Shown: positions 46,810 through 57,230, counted from the first letter of the stretch. The stretch: 64,000 nucleotides of DNA from Streptomyces sp. DSM 15324 (GCF_001514285.1 NZ_KQ949025.1:313571-377570); one strand, 5' to 3'. The notes: generated by a model not told the origin, from the sequence alone. Numbers and translations are program-made.

Positions 46810-48843
46810 TCAGTCGCCCAGCGCCGCGCGCAGCCGTTCCGGGTCGGTCGTCGGGGCGTCGCACGTGAAGTTGCGGCAGACGTACGCCGTCGGTTCGCCG
46901 TCCCGCAGCGGCCGGTCGGCGAGCAACGGGAACTCCTCGCTGCCGACCGTGCCGTACGCCACCACCGCCCCCGGCGCCGCGCCGAGCAGCGCCGTACGGA
47001 GCAGCGACTGCGCGGCCGGGTCGTCGAACGCGGCCGCCACGACGGCCACCTCGCGCGGCCCGTCCAGCAGCGCCTCGGCCACGGCGAGCCCCCACCCGAT
47101 GAACCGGGGCACCCGCGGTCCCAGCGCCTTCACGACCCCGAGGGCCTTCTCCGCGGCGGTGCGGTGCGGCACCGAACCGGTGTGCGCGGCATAGCCCAGC
47201 AGCGCGCCGGCGGCGGCGGTCCAGCCGGAGGGCACGGCGTTGTCGGTCGGATCCTGCGGCCTGCGGATCAGCTGCTCGGCGTCGGCGGCCGTGTCGTACA
47301 GCGCCCCCGACTCCGGGTCGGCGAACCGGACGAGGACGTGGTCGAGCAGGAACCCGGCGAACTCCAGCCAGACCCCCTCCCCGGTGACCGAGGCCAGCGC
47401 GAGGAACCCCTCGGCGACATCGCCGTAGTCCTCCAGCACCCCGGCGTTCGCCCCGGCCTGCCCGTCCTTGCTGGTCCGGGAGAGCCGCGCCTGCTCGTCG
47501 AGGTGCAGCCGGACGAGGAGATCGGCGGCGCCCACGGCCGCGGCCACCAGGTCGGGGCGGTCGAAGTAGGCGCCGGTCTCGGCGAGGGCGGCGATCGCGA
47601 GCCCGTTCCAGGCGGCGACGACCTTGTCGTCCCTGCCGGGCGCGGGACGCCCGGCCCGCTTCGCCAGCAGCCGTTCCCTGATGCCGGCGATCTTCTCCGC
47701 GTCGAACACGCTGTCCTGCTGGGGCAGCCGCAGCACGGAGGCGCCCTCCTCGAAGGTGCCCTCCTCCGTGACCCCGAAGTAGTGCATGGCGATCCGCGCG
47801 TCCTCGGCGCCGAGCACCTCGGTCAGCTGCTCGGGCGTCCACACGTAGTACGCGCCCTCGACGTGCCTGCCGGTCCCGTCGTCGCTGTCGGCGTCCAGCG
47901 CCGAGGCGAAACCGCCCTCCGCGGTCCGCAGCTCCCGCACCATGAAGTCGGCCGTCTCCACGGCGACCCGCCGGGCGAGCTCGGAACCGGTGGCCCGCCA
48001 CAGATGCGCGTAGGCCCGGCAGAGCAGCGCGTTGTCGTACAACATCTTCTCGAAATGCGGCACGGTCCAGTCGCGGTCGACCGAGTACCGGGCGAACCCG
48101 CCGCCGAGCTGGTCGTAGATCCCGCCCCGCGCCATCCGCTCACAGGTGTCCCGGGCCATCTGGAGCGCGCCCTCGGCGCCGGTGCGGGCGTGGTGCCGCA
48201 GCAGGAACTCCACCACCATGGACGGCGGGAACTTCGGCGCCCCGCCGAACCCGCCGCGCTGCGGGTCGTACTCGCGGGTCAGCCCCAGCAGCGCCTGCGA
48301 CAGCTCCTGCTCCCCGGGCGGTTCGGCGTCCCCGAAGGAGATCTCCCGCTCCGACAGGTCCCGCACGATCTTCCCGGCGACCTCCGCGACCTCGTCCCGC
48401 CGCTCCGTCCACGCCTGCCGCACACCCTCCAGCACCTGCCGGAACGACGGCATGCCGTGCCGGGGCGCCGGCGGGAAGTACGTACCGAAGTAGAACGGCT
48501 CCGCGTCCGGCGTCAGGAACACCGTCATCGGCCACCCGCCCTGCCCGGTGGCGGCCTGCACCGCCTCCATGTAGACGGCGTCCACGTCGGGCCGTTCCTC
48601 CCGGTCGACCTTGACACTCACGAACCCCGCGTTGAGCTGCTCCGCGGTCTCCGCGTCCTCGAAGGACTCGTGGGCCATGACGTGGCACCAGTGGCAACTG
48701 CTGTACCCGACACTGAGCAGCACCGGGACCCCGCGCCGCCGCGCCTCCTCGAAGGCCTCCTCGGACCAGGGCCACCAGTCCACCGGATTGTCGGCGTGCT
48801 GGAGCAGATACGGGGACGTCTCATGGGCCAGTCGGTTCGGCAT
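46810..48843 (-). CDS. Thioredoxin-fold DUF255 protein (YyaL/SSP411-like)
   Basis: A 677-residue cytoplasmic protein. The N-terminal DUF255 domain starts [20 protein letters not shown] and has the redox-type CxxC in [20 protein letters not shown], then [20 protein letters not shown]. The remaining 500 residues form an alpha/alpha barrel of glycoside-hydrolase/epimerase type ([40 protein letters not shown]). The biochemical role is unknown. ATG 48843 follows CAGGAT by seven bases and lacks a Shine-Dalgarno, suggesting a leaderless start. It is divergent from the large NTPase-TPR gene. Confidence 0.93.
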   Translation of the reverse strand: MPNRLAHETSPYLLQHADNPVDWWPWSEEAFEEARRRGVPVLLSVGYSSCHWCHVMAHESFEDAETAEQLNAGFVSVKVDREERPDVDAVYMEAVQAATGQGGWPMTVFLTPDAEPFYFGTYFPPAPRHGMPSFRQVLEGVRQAWTERRDEVAEVAGKIVRDLSEREISFGDAEPPGEQELSQALLGLTREYDPQRGGFGGAPKFPPSMVVEFLLRHHARTGAEGALQMARDTCERMARGGIYDQLGGGFARYSVDRDWTVPHFEKMLYDNALLCRAYAHLWRATGSELARRVAVETADFMVRELRTAEGGFASALDADSDDGTGRHVEGAYYVWTPEQLTEVLGAEDARIAMHYFGVTEEGTFEEGASVLRLPQQDSVFDAEKIAGIRERLLAKRAGRPAPGRDDKVVAAWNGLAIAALAETGAYFDRPDLVAAAVGAADLLVRLHLDEQARLSRTSKDGQAGANAGVLEDYGDVAEGFLALASVTGEGVWLEFAGFLLDHVLVRFADPESGALYDTAADAEQLIRRPQDPTDNAVPSGWTAAAGALLGYAAHTGSVPHRTAAEKALGVVKALGPRVPRFIGWGLAVAEALLDGPREVAVVAAAFDDPAAQSLLRTALLGAAPGAVVAYGTVGSEEFPLLADRPLRDGEPTAYVCRNFTCDAPTTDPERLRAALGD

Positions 48844-48998
48844 GGGGTCCATCCTGCCGCAGTACCCGGCGACGGGCAGCGGCCGCATGGGCGGTGTCCG
48901 ATCGGAAACCCTCCGTAACCCTTCGCCCTCTCGCGCCACGGGGGTGTCCGCCGCACACTTGACCGGACGAACGCCGTGCCGCCGGAGGGGGACGGGAC

Positions 48999-51900
48999 AT
49001 GCGGGACAGTCACAAGGCAGAGGCAGAGCGATTGTTGGCGCGGGCCGTGGAGGAAGAGGTACGGCGGTCGGGCGGACGGGCCGACCGGCAGGTGCTGATG
49101 ACCCGGGCGCGCGGGGCGCTGGAGGCGATGGCGCAGACCGCCGCCACGGAGTACGAGGCCTACGCCCGCGCCCTCGACGAACGCGCCGCCGGACAGGTCA
49201 GCTTCGCCCAGCGGTACGCCAAGGAGGGCGGCGGGCGGACTCCCTTACTCGTCGCGGGCGTTGCCGCCCTGACGACCGCGGTCGCCGACCTCGCGCTCGG
49301 CACCGGGCCCGGCACCGCCCTCGGGGCCGGGGTCGCGGTCGGCGTGGTCGGGGCCGCGACGACCGTGGTGAAGGTGGCCGGCGCGCATCTGCCGGCCGCC
49401 CACCACCAGGCCGGCCGGGCCGGACAGCCCGGCGGCGCCGAACAGTTACGGTTGCAGTGGCTGACGGCGCTGGAGGTACGAGGGATCCGCCCCTTCCTGG
49501 ACCAGCAGCGGGTGCTGGACGCGACGACCGGGCCGCGGCCGGTCCACCCCCCGAAGACGCCCGGCCCGCAGCTGAAGGGCGCCGACAAGAGTGCGGCGGC
49601 ACGCGGCCGGACCGTGCTGGAGCAGTCGTTCGGCCAGCTCCCGGAGCCGGTGGGCCCCCTCGCGGGACGGCGGTCGGAGCTGGCGCAGATCCGCCAGTGG
49701 GTGCAGTCGGCCCGGGCGAGCACCGAGACCAGGCCCACCGTCGTCGTGCTGCACGGCCCGCCCGGCAGCGGCCGCAGCGCACTCGCGGTACGCGCCGCAC
49801 ACGAGCTGCGCGACCAGTTCCGCGGCGCCTGCGTCGTCGATCTGCGCGGCGACAGCGCCCAGGGCACCCCGCTGGCCACCCGGGACGCCCTGCTGCACCT
49901 GCTGAACCGCCTCGGCGCGCCCCGCGAACAGCTCCTCTTCCGCGAGCGTTCGTCCCCGGACCAGCAGGTCAAGCGCCTCGCCGACCTCTACTACCAGCAC
50001 CTCACCGGCCTGCCGGTCGTCGTCCTCCTCGACGACGCCGGCGACCCCGAGCAGGTGCGCACCCTCGTCCCCGAACGCTCCGACAGCCTGGTCCTGGTCA
50101 CCGCCCGCGACCCGCTCGACCTCCCCGCCGAGCTGTCCGCCTGGGTCCACCGGCTCGCCGTACGGCCCCTTCAGGCCGCGGGCGCGGAGGAACTGCTGCG
50201 CGCCGCCGCCCAGGACACCTCCGCGCCCTACGACGCCGAATCCGCCGAACGGATCAGGGAGCTGTGCGGCGGGCTGCCGCTGGCGCTGCGGATCGCGGGC
50301 TCCTCGCTCGGCCCGCGCTCACCGCGCGCACTGGCCGCGGACCTCGGGGCGTACGGCCCGGTCGGACCCGTCGAGCGCGCCCTGTGGCTGCGCTACACCG
50401 ACCAGCCCGAAGGCGCCCGCCGTCTGCTGCGGCGGCTGGCGCTGGCCGGACGGGCCTCACTGGGCGCCGCCGCGGCCGCCGCCCTCCTGGCCACCGACCG
50501 CACGGAGGCGACCCGGCAGCTGACCGCCCTCGCGAACGCCGGCCTGGTCGACCGGGTGCGCGGCGACCGCTACCGGCTGCACGACCTGGTCCGCGCCTTC
50601 GCCCAGGCCCGGCTGCTCGACGAGGAGGAGCACACCGAGCTCACCGCCGCCCAGGAACGCCTGATCGTCAGCTACGCCGAGCTCGCCGACTCCGTGCTGC
50701 GCCTGGTCGACGGCAACATGTCGACCCGCTCGGACCGGTTCACCCCGCACGGCTTCACCTCCCTCGACGAGGCCCTGCGCTGGCTGGACGACGAGTCGAG
50801 CTTCATCACCGCGACCCTGCGCCAGGCGGAGGGCGTGCACGAGACGGCCGTACTGAGCCTGCTGGGCGCGCTGTGCGACTATTGCCTGCTGCGCGGCGAC
50901 CTCTACCGCCTCGGGGAGATCAGCGAGCTGGCCCAGTCGCTCGGCCAGGACCTGCTGGTGCGGTCCGTGCAGTGGCGCACGGGCATCGCGGCCCGCCAGC
51001 TCGGCGAGCTGGACAAGGCCCGCGCCACCCTGGCCTCGGTCGTCGACCTCTACCTCCAGGCCCACCATGACGCGGGCGCGGCCCGGGCCCTGTGCTCCCT
51101 GGGCATCACCCTGCACCACCAGGGCAACCTCACCGAGGCGGCGGCCCGGCTGCGGGAGGCGATGGACCTCCAGGCCGCTCCCGAGCTGGCCACCGACCGC
51201 GCCTGGACCATGCACGCCCTGGCCGCGGTGGAACGGGACCGGGCCCGGCTCGGCGAGGCGCTGGACCTGCTGACCCGCTCCCTGGTGCTGCACCGGGAGG
51301 GCGGTTCCGTGCACGGGGAGGCCTGGGCCCACTTCCAGCTCGGCCAGCTCAACCTGCGGCGCGGCGACGTCCGCGCCGCCGAGTCCGACCTGCGCCGCGC
51401 CCTCGATCTCTACGGCCGTACGCGCGACGAACGCGGTGCGGCCTGGGCGCTGACCCAGCTGGCCCGGGCCCGCATGATCGCCGGGGAACCGTCCGCCGCG
51501 GTGGAGGGACTGCGCGCGGCGGCGGCCCGGCACCGCGCCAACGAGGACGCCCGCGGCGAGGCCTGGACCGTGTACTACCTCGGCCTCGCCCTGGAGGAGA
51601 CCGGTGACCTGGACAGCTCGGTCCGCGAACTCGAACGCTCCCGCTCCCTCTTCTCCCGGATGCGCGACGTCTACGGCCTGGCCTGTGCCCGCCACCACTC
51701 GGCGCGCGTCACCCGCGACCAGCGGGCCGCCCAGACCGGCTCGCTGCGCAACTCCGGTTTCGCCCGGCAGCTCCTGGTCGACGCGCGCGCCGACTTCCAG
51801 CGCATCGGGGTCTCCCACGGCGAGGCGTGGACCTGCCTGGAACTCGCGATCATCGAGGCGGGCAACGCCCGCGCCCAGCAGGCCCTGGCCCTGTGCGACG

Positions 51901-52217
51901 AGGCGGCGGGCCTGTTCTCCTCCTACGGCGACCGCCGCGGGGAGGACTGGGCCCGCTTCCTGCGCTGCACCCTCCTGCCGTACGGCGCCCCGGGCGGCGT
52001 GGAGGTCGGCACGGCCGTGGCCCAGGAGGAACTGGCCCAGCTCAGCCGCACGGCCCACCCCCTGCGGGACACCAAACTGTCCGAGTCCCTCGCCACCTAC
52101 GCCGTCCTCCTGGAGCGCGGCATACGCCCGGAAACCGGTTGGCAGGCCTGGCGCCTCGGCCTGGTCCCGGGCCGCCATGAACGCGAGGTCATGGGCGTGG
52201 CGGTGAACGAGACGTAG
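48999..52217 (+). CDS. Membrane-linked STAND-type NTPase with TPR repeats
   Basis: A 1072-residue protein. Residues 1-80 are helical and polar, residues 82-127 hold two hydrophobic segments ([20 protein letters not shown] and [20 protein letters not shown]). The NB-ARC-like NTPase starts [20 protein letters not shown]. Its P-loop [20 protein letters not shown] (residues 253-260) has Arg259 in place of the catalytic Lys. Walker B is [20 protein letters not shown], followed by [20 protein letters not shown] and a winged-helix [20 protein letters not shown]. The C-terminal 450 residues are TPR repeats ([40 protein letters not shown]). There is no DNA-binding domain, unlike AfsR. GGAGGGGGACGGG precedes ATG 48999. 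Confidence 0.88.
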   Translation: MRDSHKAEAERLLARAVEEEVRRSGGRADRQVLMTRARGALEAMAQTAATEYEAYARALDERAAGQVSFAQRYAKEGGGRTPLLVAGVAALTTAVADLALGTGPGTALGAGVAVGVVGAATTVVKVAGAHLPAAHHQAGRAGQPGGAEQLRLQWLTALEVRGIRPFLDQQRVLDATTGPRPVHPPKTPGPQLKGADKSAAARGRTVLEQSFGQLPEPVGPLAGRRSELAQIRQWVQSARASTETRPTVVVLHGPPGSGRSALAVRAAHELRDQFRGACVVDLRGDSAQGTPLATRDALLHLLNRLGAPREQLLFRERSSPDQQVKRLADLYYQHLTGLPVVVLLDDAGDPEQVRTLVPERSDSLVLVTARDPLDLPAELSAWVHRLAVRPLQAAGAEELLRAAAQDTSAPYDAESAERIRELCGGLPLALRIAGSSLGPRSPRALAADLGAYGPVGPVERALWLRYTDQPEGARRLLRRLALAGRASLGAAAAAALLATDRTEATRQLTALANAGLVDRVRGDRYRLHDLVRAFAQARLLDEEEHTELTAAQERLIVSYAELADSVLRLVDGNMSTRSDRFTPHGFTSLDEALRWLDDESSFITATLRQAEGVHETAVLSLLGALCDYCLLRGDLYRLGEISELAQSLGQDLLVRSVQWRTGIAARQLGELDKARATLASVVDLYLQAHHDAGAARALCSLGITLHHQGNLTEAAARLREAMDLQAAPELATDRAWTMHALAAVERDRARLGEALDLLTRSLVLHREGGSVHGEAWAHFQLGQLNLRRGDVRAAESDLRRALDLYGRTRDERGAAWALTQLARARMIAGEPSAAVEGLRAAAARHRANEDARGEAWTVYYLGLALEETGDLDSSVRELERSRSLFSRMRDVYGLACARHHSARVTRDQRAAQTGSLRNSGFARQLLVDARADFQRIGVSHGEAWTCLELAIIEAGNARAQQALALCDEAAGLFSSYGDRRGEDWARFLRCTLLPYGAPGGVEVGTAVAQEELAQLSRTAHPLRDTKLSESLATYAVLLERGIRPETGWQAWRLGLVPGRHEREVMGVAVNET

Positions 52218-52923
52218 ATGCTCCGCCGGGCGGCACAACCTCGGCAGCCGACACGGTTCAGCTTCTTCGCCAGGCCATGCGACCGGGGCCCGCAGGCCCA
52301 GCAGCGGCAGGCTCCGGGCTGGCAGCGACAGAAGGGGGCACTTGGGCCGGCGGCGGCAGGACCGGGCCGCCTGCCCGGGGCGGCACAAGCCCCGGCATGC
52401 GGCCGGGGCCTGGGGCTCAGCAGCACGGTCTGGCTTGCCGGCCCGAGCATGCGGCACCTGGCCGGGAGGCAAGCTAGGGCCATCTGCTCGGGGGCGGCGG
52501 GATAAGGCACCTGGCCGGGGGCAAGCCCGGGCATGGGGCCGGGATGGCGGGACCGGGCAGCCGGCAGTGTGCGGCAGAGCCGACCGCCCAGCAGGGCGCG
52601 GCAGAACCGATCGCCAGCCGGGCGTGGCAGGAGCGAGTGCTCGGCCGAGCACGGCAGGGTCGGCCGGCCGGTCAGGCGTGGAAGGGGCCGGCTGCCTGGC
52701 CGGGCGGGACGCGGCCGACCGGGCAGGTGGTGCCTGGTTCCGGCCGGTCCGGGCACCTGACCGGATGCGGCGGAGCCGACCGCCCAGCCGAGCGTGGCAG
52801 AGCCGGCCACCCGCACGGCAAGACGCGGTGCGTCCGACCGACCGCCCGGGCGCGGTGCCCGGGCCTACCGCCCAGGTGATGCCTGAGTCCGGCAGACCCA
52901 AAAACCCGGCCGTTACGGCAGGG
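52218..52923. repeat. 0.7-kb gap of degenerate GC-rich repeats
   Basis: Between convergent genes lies DNA built from imperfect units of about 30-50 bp. GCGGCAGAGCCGACCGCCCA (near 52570) recurs as GCGGCGGAGCCGACCGCCCA (near 52769), and GGCGTGGCAG/AGCGTGGCAG, GGCACCTGGCCGGG (near 52452 and 52508) and CGGCCGGTC variants repeat between. Both strands have long open frames of Gly/Arg/Pro/Ala junk without family resemblance. I see no gene here. Confidence 0.5.
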
Positions 52924-53166
52924 TCAGCCCTTGGCCGGTGAGGTCCTGCCCGTCGGGCCCGGGGCCGGGGTCTCCTCGGCGTCGGGGGTCTCCTTGAAGT
53001 CGACCTTGCCCATGTGCTTGTTCATGGACTTCATCAGGGCCCACACCGCCACCGCCATCGCCGCGAAGACGATGAAGCCGAGGACACCGGGGGTGACCTT
53101 GTTCTCGTCGACCTCCTTGGCGAGGGGGACGAGGTGCGTCATTGCCAGGCTCACGCTTGCGCTCAT
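52924..53166 (-). CDS. Small single-span membrane protein next to mca
   Basis: An 80-residue protein with a short head (MSASVSLAMTHLVPLAKEVD), one helix (TPGVLGFIVFAAMAVAVWAL), then a basic/acidic cytoplasmic tail (MKSMNKHMGKVDFKETPDAE and a Pro-rich end). It is a conserved Streptomyces hypothetical protein as far as I recall. It follows mca directly on the same strand; an upstream ATG at 53175 lies inside mca. A membrane partner role in mycothiol detoxification would be speculation. Confidence 0.75.
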   Translation of the reverse strand: MSASVSLAMTHLVPLAKEVDENKVTPGVLGFIVFAAMAVAVWALMKSMNKHMGKVDFKETPDAEETPAPGPTGRTSPAKG

Positions 53167-53167
53167 G

Positions 53168-54049
53168 TCAGGCATTGTCCCGGACGCCCGCGAAGAGGTC
53201 GTCCTCGGGGATGGACGTAGCGACGAGAGCCTTCGCGAGCTCGTACTCCTCGGTCGGCCAGACCTCCTTCTGGATGTGCATCGGCACCCGGAACCAGCCG
53301 CCGTCGGGGTCGATCTGCGTGGCGTGGGCGATCAGCGCCTTGTCGCGGATCTCGAAGAACTCGGCGCACGGGACGTGCGTGGTGAGCGTGCGCTCCTTCG
53401 CCCCGAACTCCTGCCAGCGCTTGAGCCACTCCCCGTACGGCGACTCCAGGCCCCGGTCGAGCATCGCGTGGTGCAGCGCCTCCGTGCGGGGGCGGTTGAA
53501 GCCCTGGTTGTAGTACAGCTTCAGCGGCCGGTACGCGGGCCCGAACTCGTCCTCCGGGTACTTCGCGGTGTCGTCCGCGCCCTCGAACGCCACCATCGAG
53601 ATCTTGTGGGTCATGATGTGGTCGGGGTGCGGGTAGCCGCCGTTCTCGTCGTAGGTGGTGATCACCTGGGGACGGAAGGAGCGGATCTGCCGCACCAGCT
53701 CGCCGGCCGCCTTGTCGACGTCCTCCAGGGCGAAGCAGCCCTCGGGCAGCGGGGGCAGCGGGTCGCCCTCGGGCAGGCCGGAGTCGACGAAGCCGAGCCA
53801 CTCCTGCTTGATGCCGAGGATCTCGCGGGCCTCGTCCATCTCCCGCTTGCGTACCTCGTGGATGTGCTCCTCGATGTACTTGTCGCCCTGGAGCTTGGGG
53901 TTGAGGATGGAGCCGCGCTCCCCGCCCGTGCAGGTCACCACCAGCACGTCCACCCCCTCGGACACGTACTTCGCCATGGTGGCCGCGCCCTTGCTCGACT
54001 CGTCGTCGGGGTGCGCGTGCACGGCCATCAGTCGCAGCTGGTCAGTCAA
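53168..54049 (-). CDS. mca: Mycothiol S-conjugate amidase
   Basis: A 293-residue zinc amidase that cleaves mycothiol S-conjugates to a mercapturic acid (exported) and GlcN-Ins, recycling the sugar for mycothiol synthesis. The LmbE/PIG-L zinc motif VHAHPDDESSKGAATMAKY lies at residues 10-28, and GGYPHPDHIMTHKISMVAF holds the third ligand near residue 144. FNRPRTEALHHAMLDRGLE is characteristic of Mca rather than MshB. The apparent start is TTG at 54049 with GAGG eight bases upstream, giving (M)TDQLRLMAVH as in relatives. It is divergent from the DUF4307 gene. Confidence 0.95.
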   Translation of the reverse strand: MTDQLRLMAVHAHPDDESSKGAATMAKYVSEGVDVLVVTCTGGERGSILNPKLQGDKYIEEHIHEVRKREMDEAREILGIKQEWLGFVDSGLPEGDPLPPLPEGCFALEDVDKAAGELVRQIRSFRPQVITTYDENGGYPHPDHIMTHKISMVAFEGADDTAKYPEDEFGPAYRPLKLYYNQGFNRPRTEALHHAMLDRGLESPYGEWLKRWQEFGAKERTLTTHVPCAEFFEIRDKALIAHATQIDPDGGWFRVPMHIQKEVWPTEEYELAKALVATSIPEDDLFAGVRDNA

Positions 54050-54101
54050 GACTCAATCCTCGGTAAGTCGGCGCCCGTGTGAGCCGGCGCGATCGCAGGC
54101 T

Positions 54102-54163
54102 TCTATAGTGACCGAATCGGGGGGCGATTAATTCCAGGGCCTTGGCCTGCCGAGAGGACGATC
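54102..54163 (+). promoter_or_regulatory. Promoter and ribosome site of the DUF4307 gene
   Basis: TATAGT in GCTTCTATAGTGACC (near 54103-54108) is a good -10 on the plus strand; GAGAGGACGATC just before ATG 54164 is the ribosome binding site. Confidence 0.45.
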
Positions 54164-54565
54164 ATGAGTACGGCGAGCACCCGCGTGCCCGAGGGCCGCT
54201 ACGGCCGCACCTCGGACGAACGGGCCGACCGCACCCTGAAGATCGTGGGCGCCGTGCTCGGCGGGGTCCTGCTGGTGATCGTCGGATACTTCGCCTACCA
54301 CTACGTCGGCCAGAACAAGATCAGCGCCGAGGTGATCACCTTCAAGGCGACCTCGGACGACGCCGTCGAGGTGCACCTGGAGGTCCGCAAGGACGCGGGG
54401 GCGAGCGGCTACTGCACGGTGCGCTCCCAGTCGGCCGACGGCGACGAGGTGGGCCGCGCGGACTTCCGCTTCTCCGGGTCGGACACCCGGATCGACAAGG
54501 TGGTCACCCTCCGCACGACGGCCAAGGGCACCACCGCCGAGCTGCTCGGCTGTCACGCCGACTGA
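54164..54565 (+). CDS. DUF4307 membrane protein
   Basis: A 133-residue protein. The head PEGRYGRTSDERADRTLKIV is typical of DUF4307, followed by one helix (GAVLGGVLLVIVGYFAYHYV) and an outer beta domain (ISAEVITFKATSDDAVEVHL; GYCTVRSQSADGDEVGRADF) with two conserved cysteines (GYC and LGC). In Actinobacteria it is regularly found next to mca; the function is unknown. The genes are divergent here. Confidence 0.9.
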   Translation: MSTASTRVPEGRYGRTSDERADRTLKIVGAVLGGVLLVIVGYFAYHYVGQNKISAEVITFKATSDDAVEVHLEVRKDAGASGYCTVRSQSADGDEVGRADFRFSGSDTRIDKVVTLRTTAKGTTAELLGCHAD

Positions 54566-54742
54566 GGACCCCCTGTCCTCCGCATTACGTACATGCTGAC
54601 CTGCGTTGACGTAATTCTGGTGGCTTATGTCCTCCCCCTTTGCCCGCGGAATTGTTAGGCTCGTGGTTTCGCCCATCCCCTGAGGAACATGCTTGAGGGT
54701 AGGGCGATGCTTTGTATTCCCAGTACCGACGAGGAGCACCCT

Positions 54743-55243
54743 GTGACCCAGACCAGCGAGTCCGTCACCTGGCTTACCCAGGAGGCGTACAACAAGCTCA
54801 AGGAAGAGCTTGAGCACCTTACTGGTCCTGCGCGCACGGAGATCGCCGCCAAGATCGCGGCCGCGCGCGAGGAGGGCGACCTGCGGGAGAACGGCGGGTA
54901 CCACGCGGCCAAGGAGGAGCAGGGCAAGCAGGAGCTCCGTGTGCGCCAGCTGACCCAGCTCCTCGAGAACGCCAAGGTCGGCGAGGCCCCGGCCTCCGCG
55001 GACGGTGCCGTGGCGCCCGGCATGGTCGTGACGATCGCCTTCGACGGTGACGAGGACGACACCATGACGTTCCTGCTCGCGTCGCGCGAGTACGCGAGCT
55101 CCGACATCGAGACCTACTCGCCGCAGTCCCCGCTGGGCACCGGCGTGATCGGTCACAAGGTCGGCGAGGACGCGGAGTACGAGCTGCCGAACGGCAAGAA
55201 GGCCTCCGTGCGCATCCTCAAGGCCGAGCCCTACAGCGGCTGA
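54743..55243 (+). CDS. greA: Transcription elongation factor GreA
   Basis: A 166-residue cytoplasmic factor that enters the RNA polymerase secondary channel and stimulates cleavage of backtracked RNA. The N-terminal coiled coil is WLTQEAYNKLKEELEHLTGP, EIAAKIAAAREEGDLRENGG (acidic tip with D and E) and YHAAKEEQGKQELRVRQLTQ. The C-terminal FKBP-like domain contains SPQSPLGTGVIGHKVGEDAE. The start is GTG 54743 with GAGGAG six bases upstream; the longer frame from 54689 is promoter DNA. TAGGCT near 54656 is a possible -10. Confidence 0.96.
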   Translation: MTQTSESVTWLTQEAYNKLKEELEHLTGPARTEIAAKIAAAREEGDLRENGGYHAAKEEQGKQELRVRQLTQLLENAKVGEAPASADGAVAPGMVVTIAFDGDEDDTMTFLLASREYASSDIETYSPQSPLGTGVIGHKVGEDAEYELPNGKKASVRILKAEPYSG

Positions 55244-55260
55244 GCCCCCTCTCCTGACGA

Positions 55261-55290
55261 GCCCCTGGCGCCCGAGCCGCCGGGGGCTTC
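55261..55290 (+). terminator. Intrinsic terminator after greA
   Basis: GCCCCTGGCG (55261-55270) pairs with CGCCGGGGGC (55278-55287; one G-T wobble) around a seven-base loop, 17 bp after the greA stop. The tail TTCG is short. Confidence 0.6.
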
Positions 55291-55327
55291 GCCATGTTCT
55301 TTCCGCGTTCCTTCAGCGTGCCCTTGA

Positions 55328-56134
55328 TCAACCGGCTGCCCGGCGGTACTTGCGGACCGCGAGGGTGCGGAAGACCGCGACGATCGCGATCGAGTAGAGG
55401 AGCGAGGCCCAGACGGGGTGGGCCATCGGCCAGGCGTCGGACGGTGAGACGCCCGGGTCGCCGAAGAGCTTGCGGCAGGCCTGGACAGTGGCGCTGAACG
55501 GGTTCCACTCGGCTATCGGCTGCAGCCAGGACGCCATCTGCGAGGAGTCCACGAACGCGTTGGATATGAAGGTCACCGGGAAGAGCCAGATCAGGCCGCC
55601 GGAGGTGGCCGCCTCGGGGGTGCGGACCGTCAGGCCGATCAGGGCGCCGATCCAGGTGAAGGCGTAGCCGAGGAACAGCAGGAGGGCGAAGCCGGCCATG
55701 ATCCTGCCGAAGTTGGTGGGCTCCGCGAAACCGGGACGCCAGCCGACCAGGAGCGCGACGACCGCCAGGACCAGCAGGGTCAGCGCGGTCTGTACGAGAT
55801 CGGCCATGGTCCGGCCGGTGAGCACCGCGCCGCGCGCCATGGGCAGCGAGCGGAAGCGGTCTATCAGGCCCTTGTGCATGTCGTCGGCGATGCCCGCGCC
55901 GGCGCCCGCGGTGGCGAAGGTGACGGTCTGCGCGAAGATCCCCGCCATCAGGAAGTTCTTGTAGACGTCCGGGTCGGTCGAGCCGCCGATGTTCATCGAG
56001 CCGCCGAAGACGTACGTGAAGAGAACCACGAACATAATCGGCTGGATGAGCCCGAAAATGACCATTTCAGGAATCCGGCTCATGCGGATCAGGTTCCTGC
56101 GGGCGATGACCAGGGAGTCGTTCATGGCGCTCAC
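55328..56134 (-). CDS. ABC-2 type permease, DrrB-like
   Basis: A 268-residue permease with six helices: MVIFGLIQPIMFVVLFTYVF, FLMAGIFAQTVTFATAGAGA, ALTLLVLAVVALLVGW, GFALLLFLGYAFTWIGALIG, GLIWLFPVTFISNAFV and WASLLYSIAIVAVFRTLAV. MARRN-type head SLVIARRNLIRMSRIPEMVI and MHKGLIDRFRSLPMARGAVL are characteristic of daunorubicin-resistance permeases. It pairs with the ATPase encoded 133 bp upstream. GTG 56134 has AAGGAG at good spacing; ATG 56125 is an alternative. It is likely to export a lipophilic compound. Confidence 0.92.
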   Translation of the reverse strand: MSAMNDSLVIARRNLIRMSRIPEMVIFGLIQPIMFVVLFTYVFGGSMNIGGSTDPDVYKNFLMAGIFAQTVTFATAGAGAGIADDMHKGLIDRFRSLPMARGAVLTGRTMADLVQTALTLLVLAVVALLVGWRPGFAEPTNFGRIMAGFALLLFLGYAFTWIGALIGLTVRTPEAATSGGLIWLFPVTFISNAFVDSSQMASWLQPIAEWNPFSATVQACRKLFGDPGVSPSDAWPMAHPVWASLLYSIAIVAVFRTLAVRKYRRAAG

Positions 56135-56267
56135 TTCCCCGGCTCCTTCCGTGAGGCGTGTCCCGATGCACACGCGTGAGCGGGATGCGAAATCTGTGAC
56201 ATTCGGATCAAGTTGCGTTTCGCAACGGCCGGTGGGGCGCCGAAGGGCCCGCCCGACGCGGCGGCGG

Positions 56268-57230
56268 TCATACCGTGGCCTCGGTCTTCTCCTCGGCGAT
56301 GTGTCCGGTCAGGGACAGGAAGACGTCGTCGAGGGTCGGGCGGCGCAGGCCCACGTCGTCCATCTCCACGCCTCGGGTGTCCAGCTCACGGATGACCTCG
56401 GCGAGCAGCTTGGCACCGCCGGTGACGGGCACGGTGAGACAGCGGGTGTGCTCCTCGACCGTGGTCTCGCCCTTGCCGAAGGACGCGAGCACCTCGCGGG
56501 CGACGGGGATCTGTTCGCGTTCGTGGACCACGACCTCGATGCGCTCACCGCCGGTGCGGGCCTTGAGCTCGTCGGAGGTGCCGCGGGCGATGACCTTGCC
56601 GTGGTCGACGACCGCGATGTCGTGCGCGAGGTGGTCGGCCTCCTCCAGGTACTGGGTGGTGAGCAGCAGGGTCGTACCGCCGGAGACGAGGCGCTTGATC
56701 ACGTCCCACAGGAGCTGGCGGTTGCGGGGGTCGAGGCCGGTCGTCGGCTCGTCCATGAACATGACCGGCGGTGAGACCACCAGTGCCGCGGCGAGGTCGA
56801 GCCGGCGGCGCATGCCGCCCGAGTAGGTCTTGGCCGTACGGTCGGCGGCCTCGGTGAGGTCGAACTGCTCCAGCAGTTCCTCGGCGCGCGCCTTCGCGGC
56901 CTTCGCTCTCATCTGGTAGAGCCTGCCGACCATCTGGAGGTTCTCGCGGCCGGTGAGGTATTCGTCGACCGCCGCGAACTGGCCGGACAGGCCGATCGAG
57001 CGGCGCACCTCGTTGGCGTGCTTGAGCACATCGAGTCCGGCGACCTCCAGCCGCCCGCGGTCGGGGCGAAGCAGGGTGGTCAGGCAGCGGACCGCGGTGG
57101 TCTTGCCCGCGCCGTTCGGCCCGAGGAGGCCGAGGACGGTGCCCTCCGGGACGTCCAGGTCGACGCCGTCCAGAGCCCTTACGTCACCGAAGGTCTTGAC
57201 CAGGCCTTCGGCATAGATGGCGCCTGGCAT
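56268..57230 (-). CDS. ABC transporter ATP-binding protein, DrrA family
   Basis: A 320-residue ATPase. Walker A LGLLGPNGAGKTTAVRCLTT (residues 34-53), Q-loop region IGLSGQFAAVDEYLTGRENL, signature TYSGGMRRRLDLAAALV, Walker B VMFMDEPTTGLDPRNRQLLW and the switch TTLLLTTQYLEEADHLAHDI are all intact. The DrrA-type C-terminal extension (REVLASFGKGETTVEEHTRC; LRRPTLDDVFLSLTGHIAEE) is present. It powers the permease encoded next. ATG at 57230 has GGGAGA upstream. Confidence 0.94.
   Translation of the reverse strand: MPGAIYAEGLVKTFGDVRALDGVDLDVPEGTVLGLLGPNGAGKTTAVRCLTTLLRPDRGRLEVAGLDVLKHANEVRRSIGLSGQFAAVDEYLTGRENLQMVGRLYQMRAKAAKARAEELLEQFDLTEAADRTAKTYSGGMRRRLDLAAALVVSPPVMFMDEPTTGLDPRNRQLLWDVIKRLVSGGTTLLLTTQYLEEADHLAHDIAVVDHGKVIARGTSDELKARTGGERIEVVVHEREQIPVAREVLASFGKGETTVEEHTRCLTVPVTGGAKLLAEVIRELDTRGVEMDDVGLRRPTLDDVFLSLTGHIAEEKTEATV

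Noticed and set aside
48611..51070. An 819-codon plus-strand frame overlapping the DUF255 and NTPase genes
   Set aside because: It crosses two genes of opposite strand in the wrong frame and encodes low-complexity Arg/Pro/Gly sequence.
50457..52901. An 800-codon open frame on the minus strand opposite the NTPase-TPR gene
   Set aside because: It is an antisense shadow caused by GC-rich third positions; its protein is Gly/Arg/Ala/Pro-rich without domains, while the plus strand has clear NTPase and TPR motifs.
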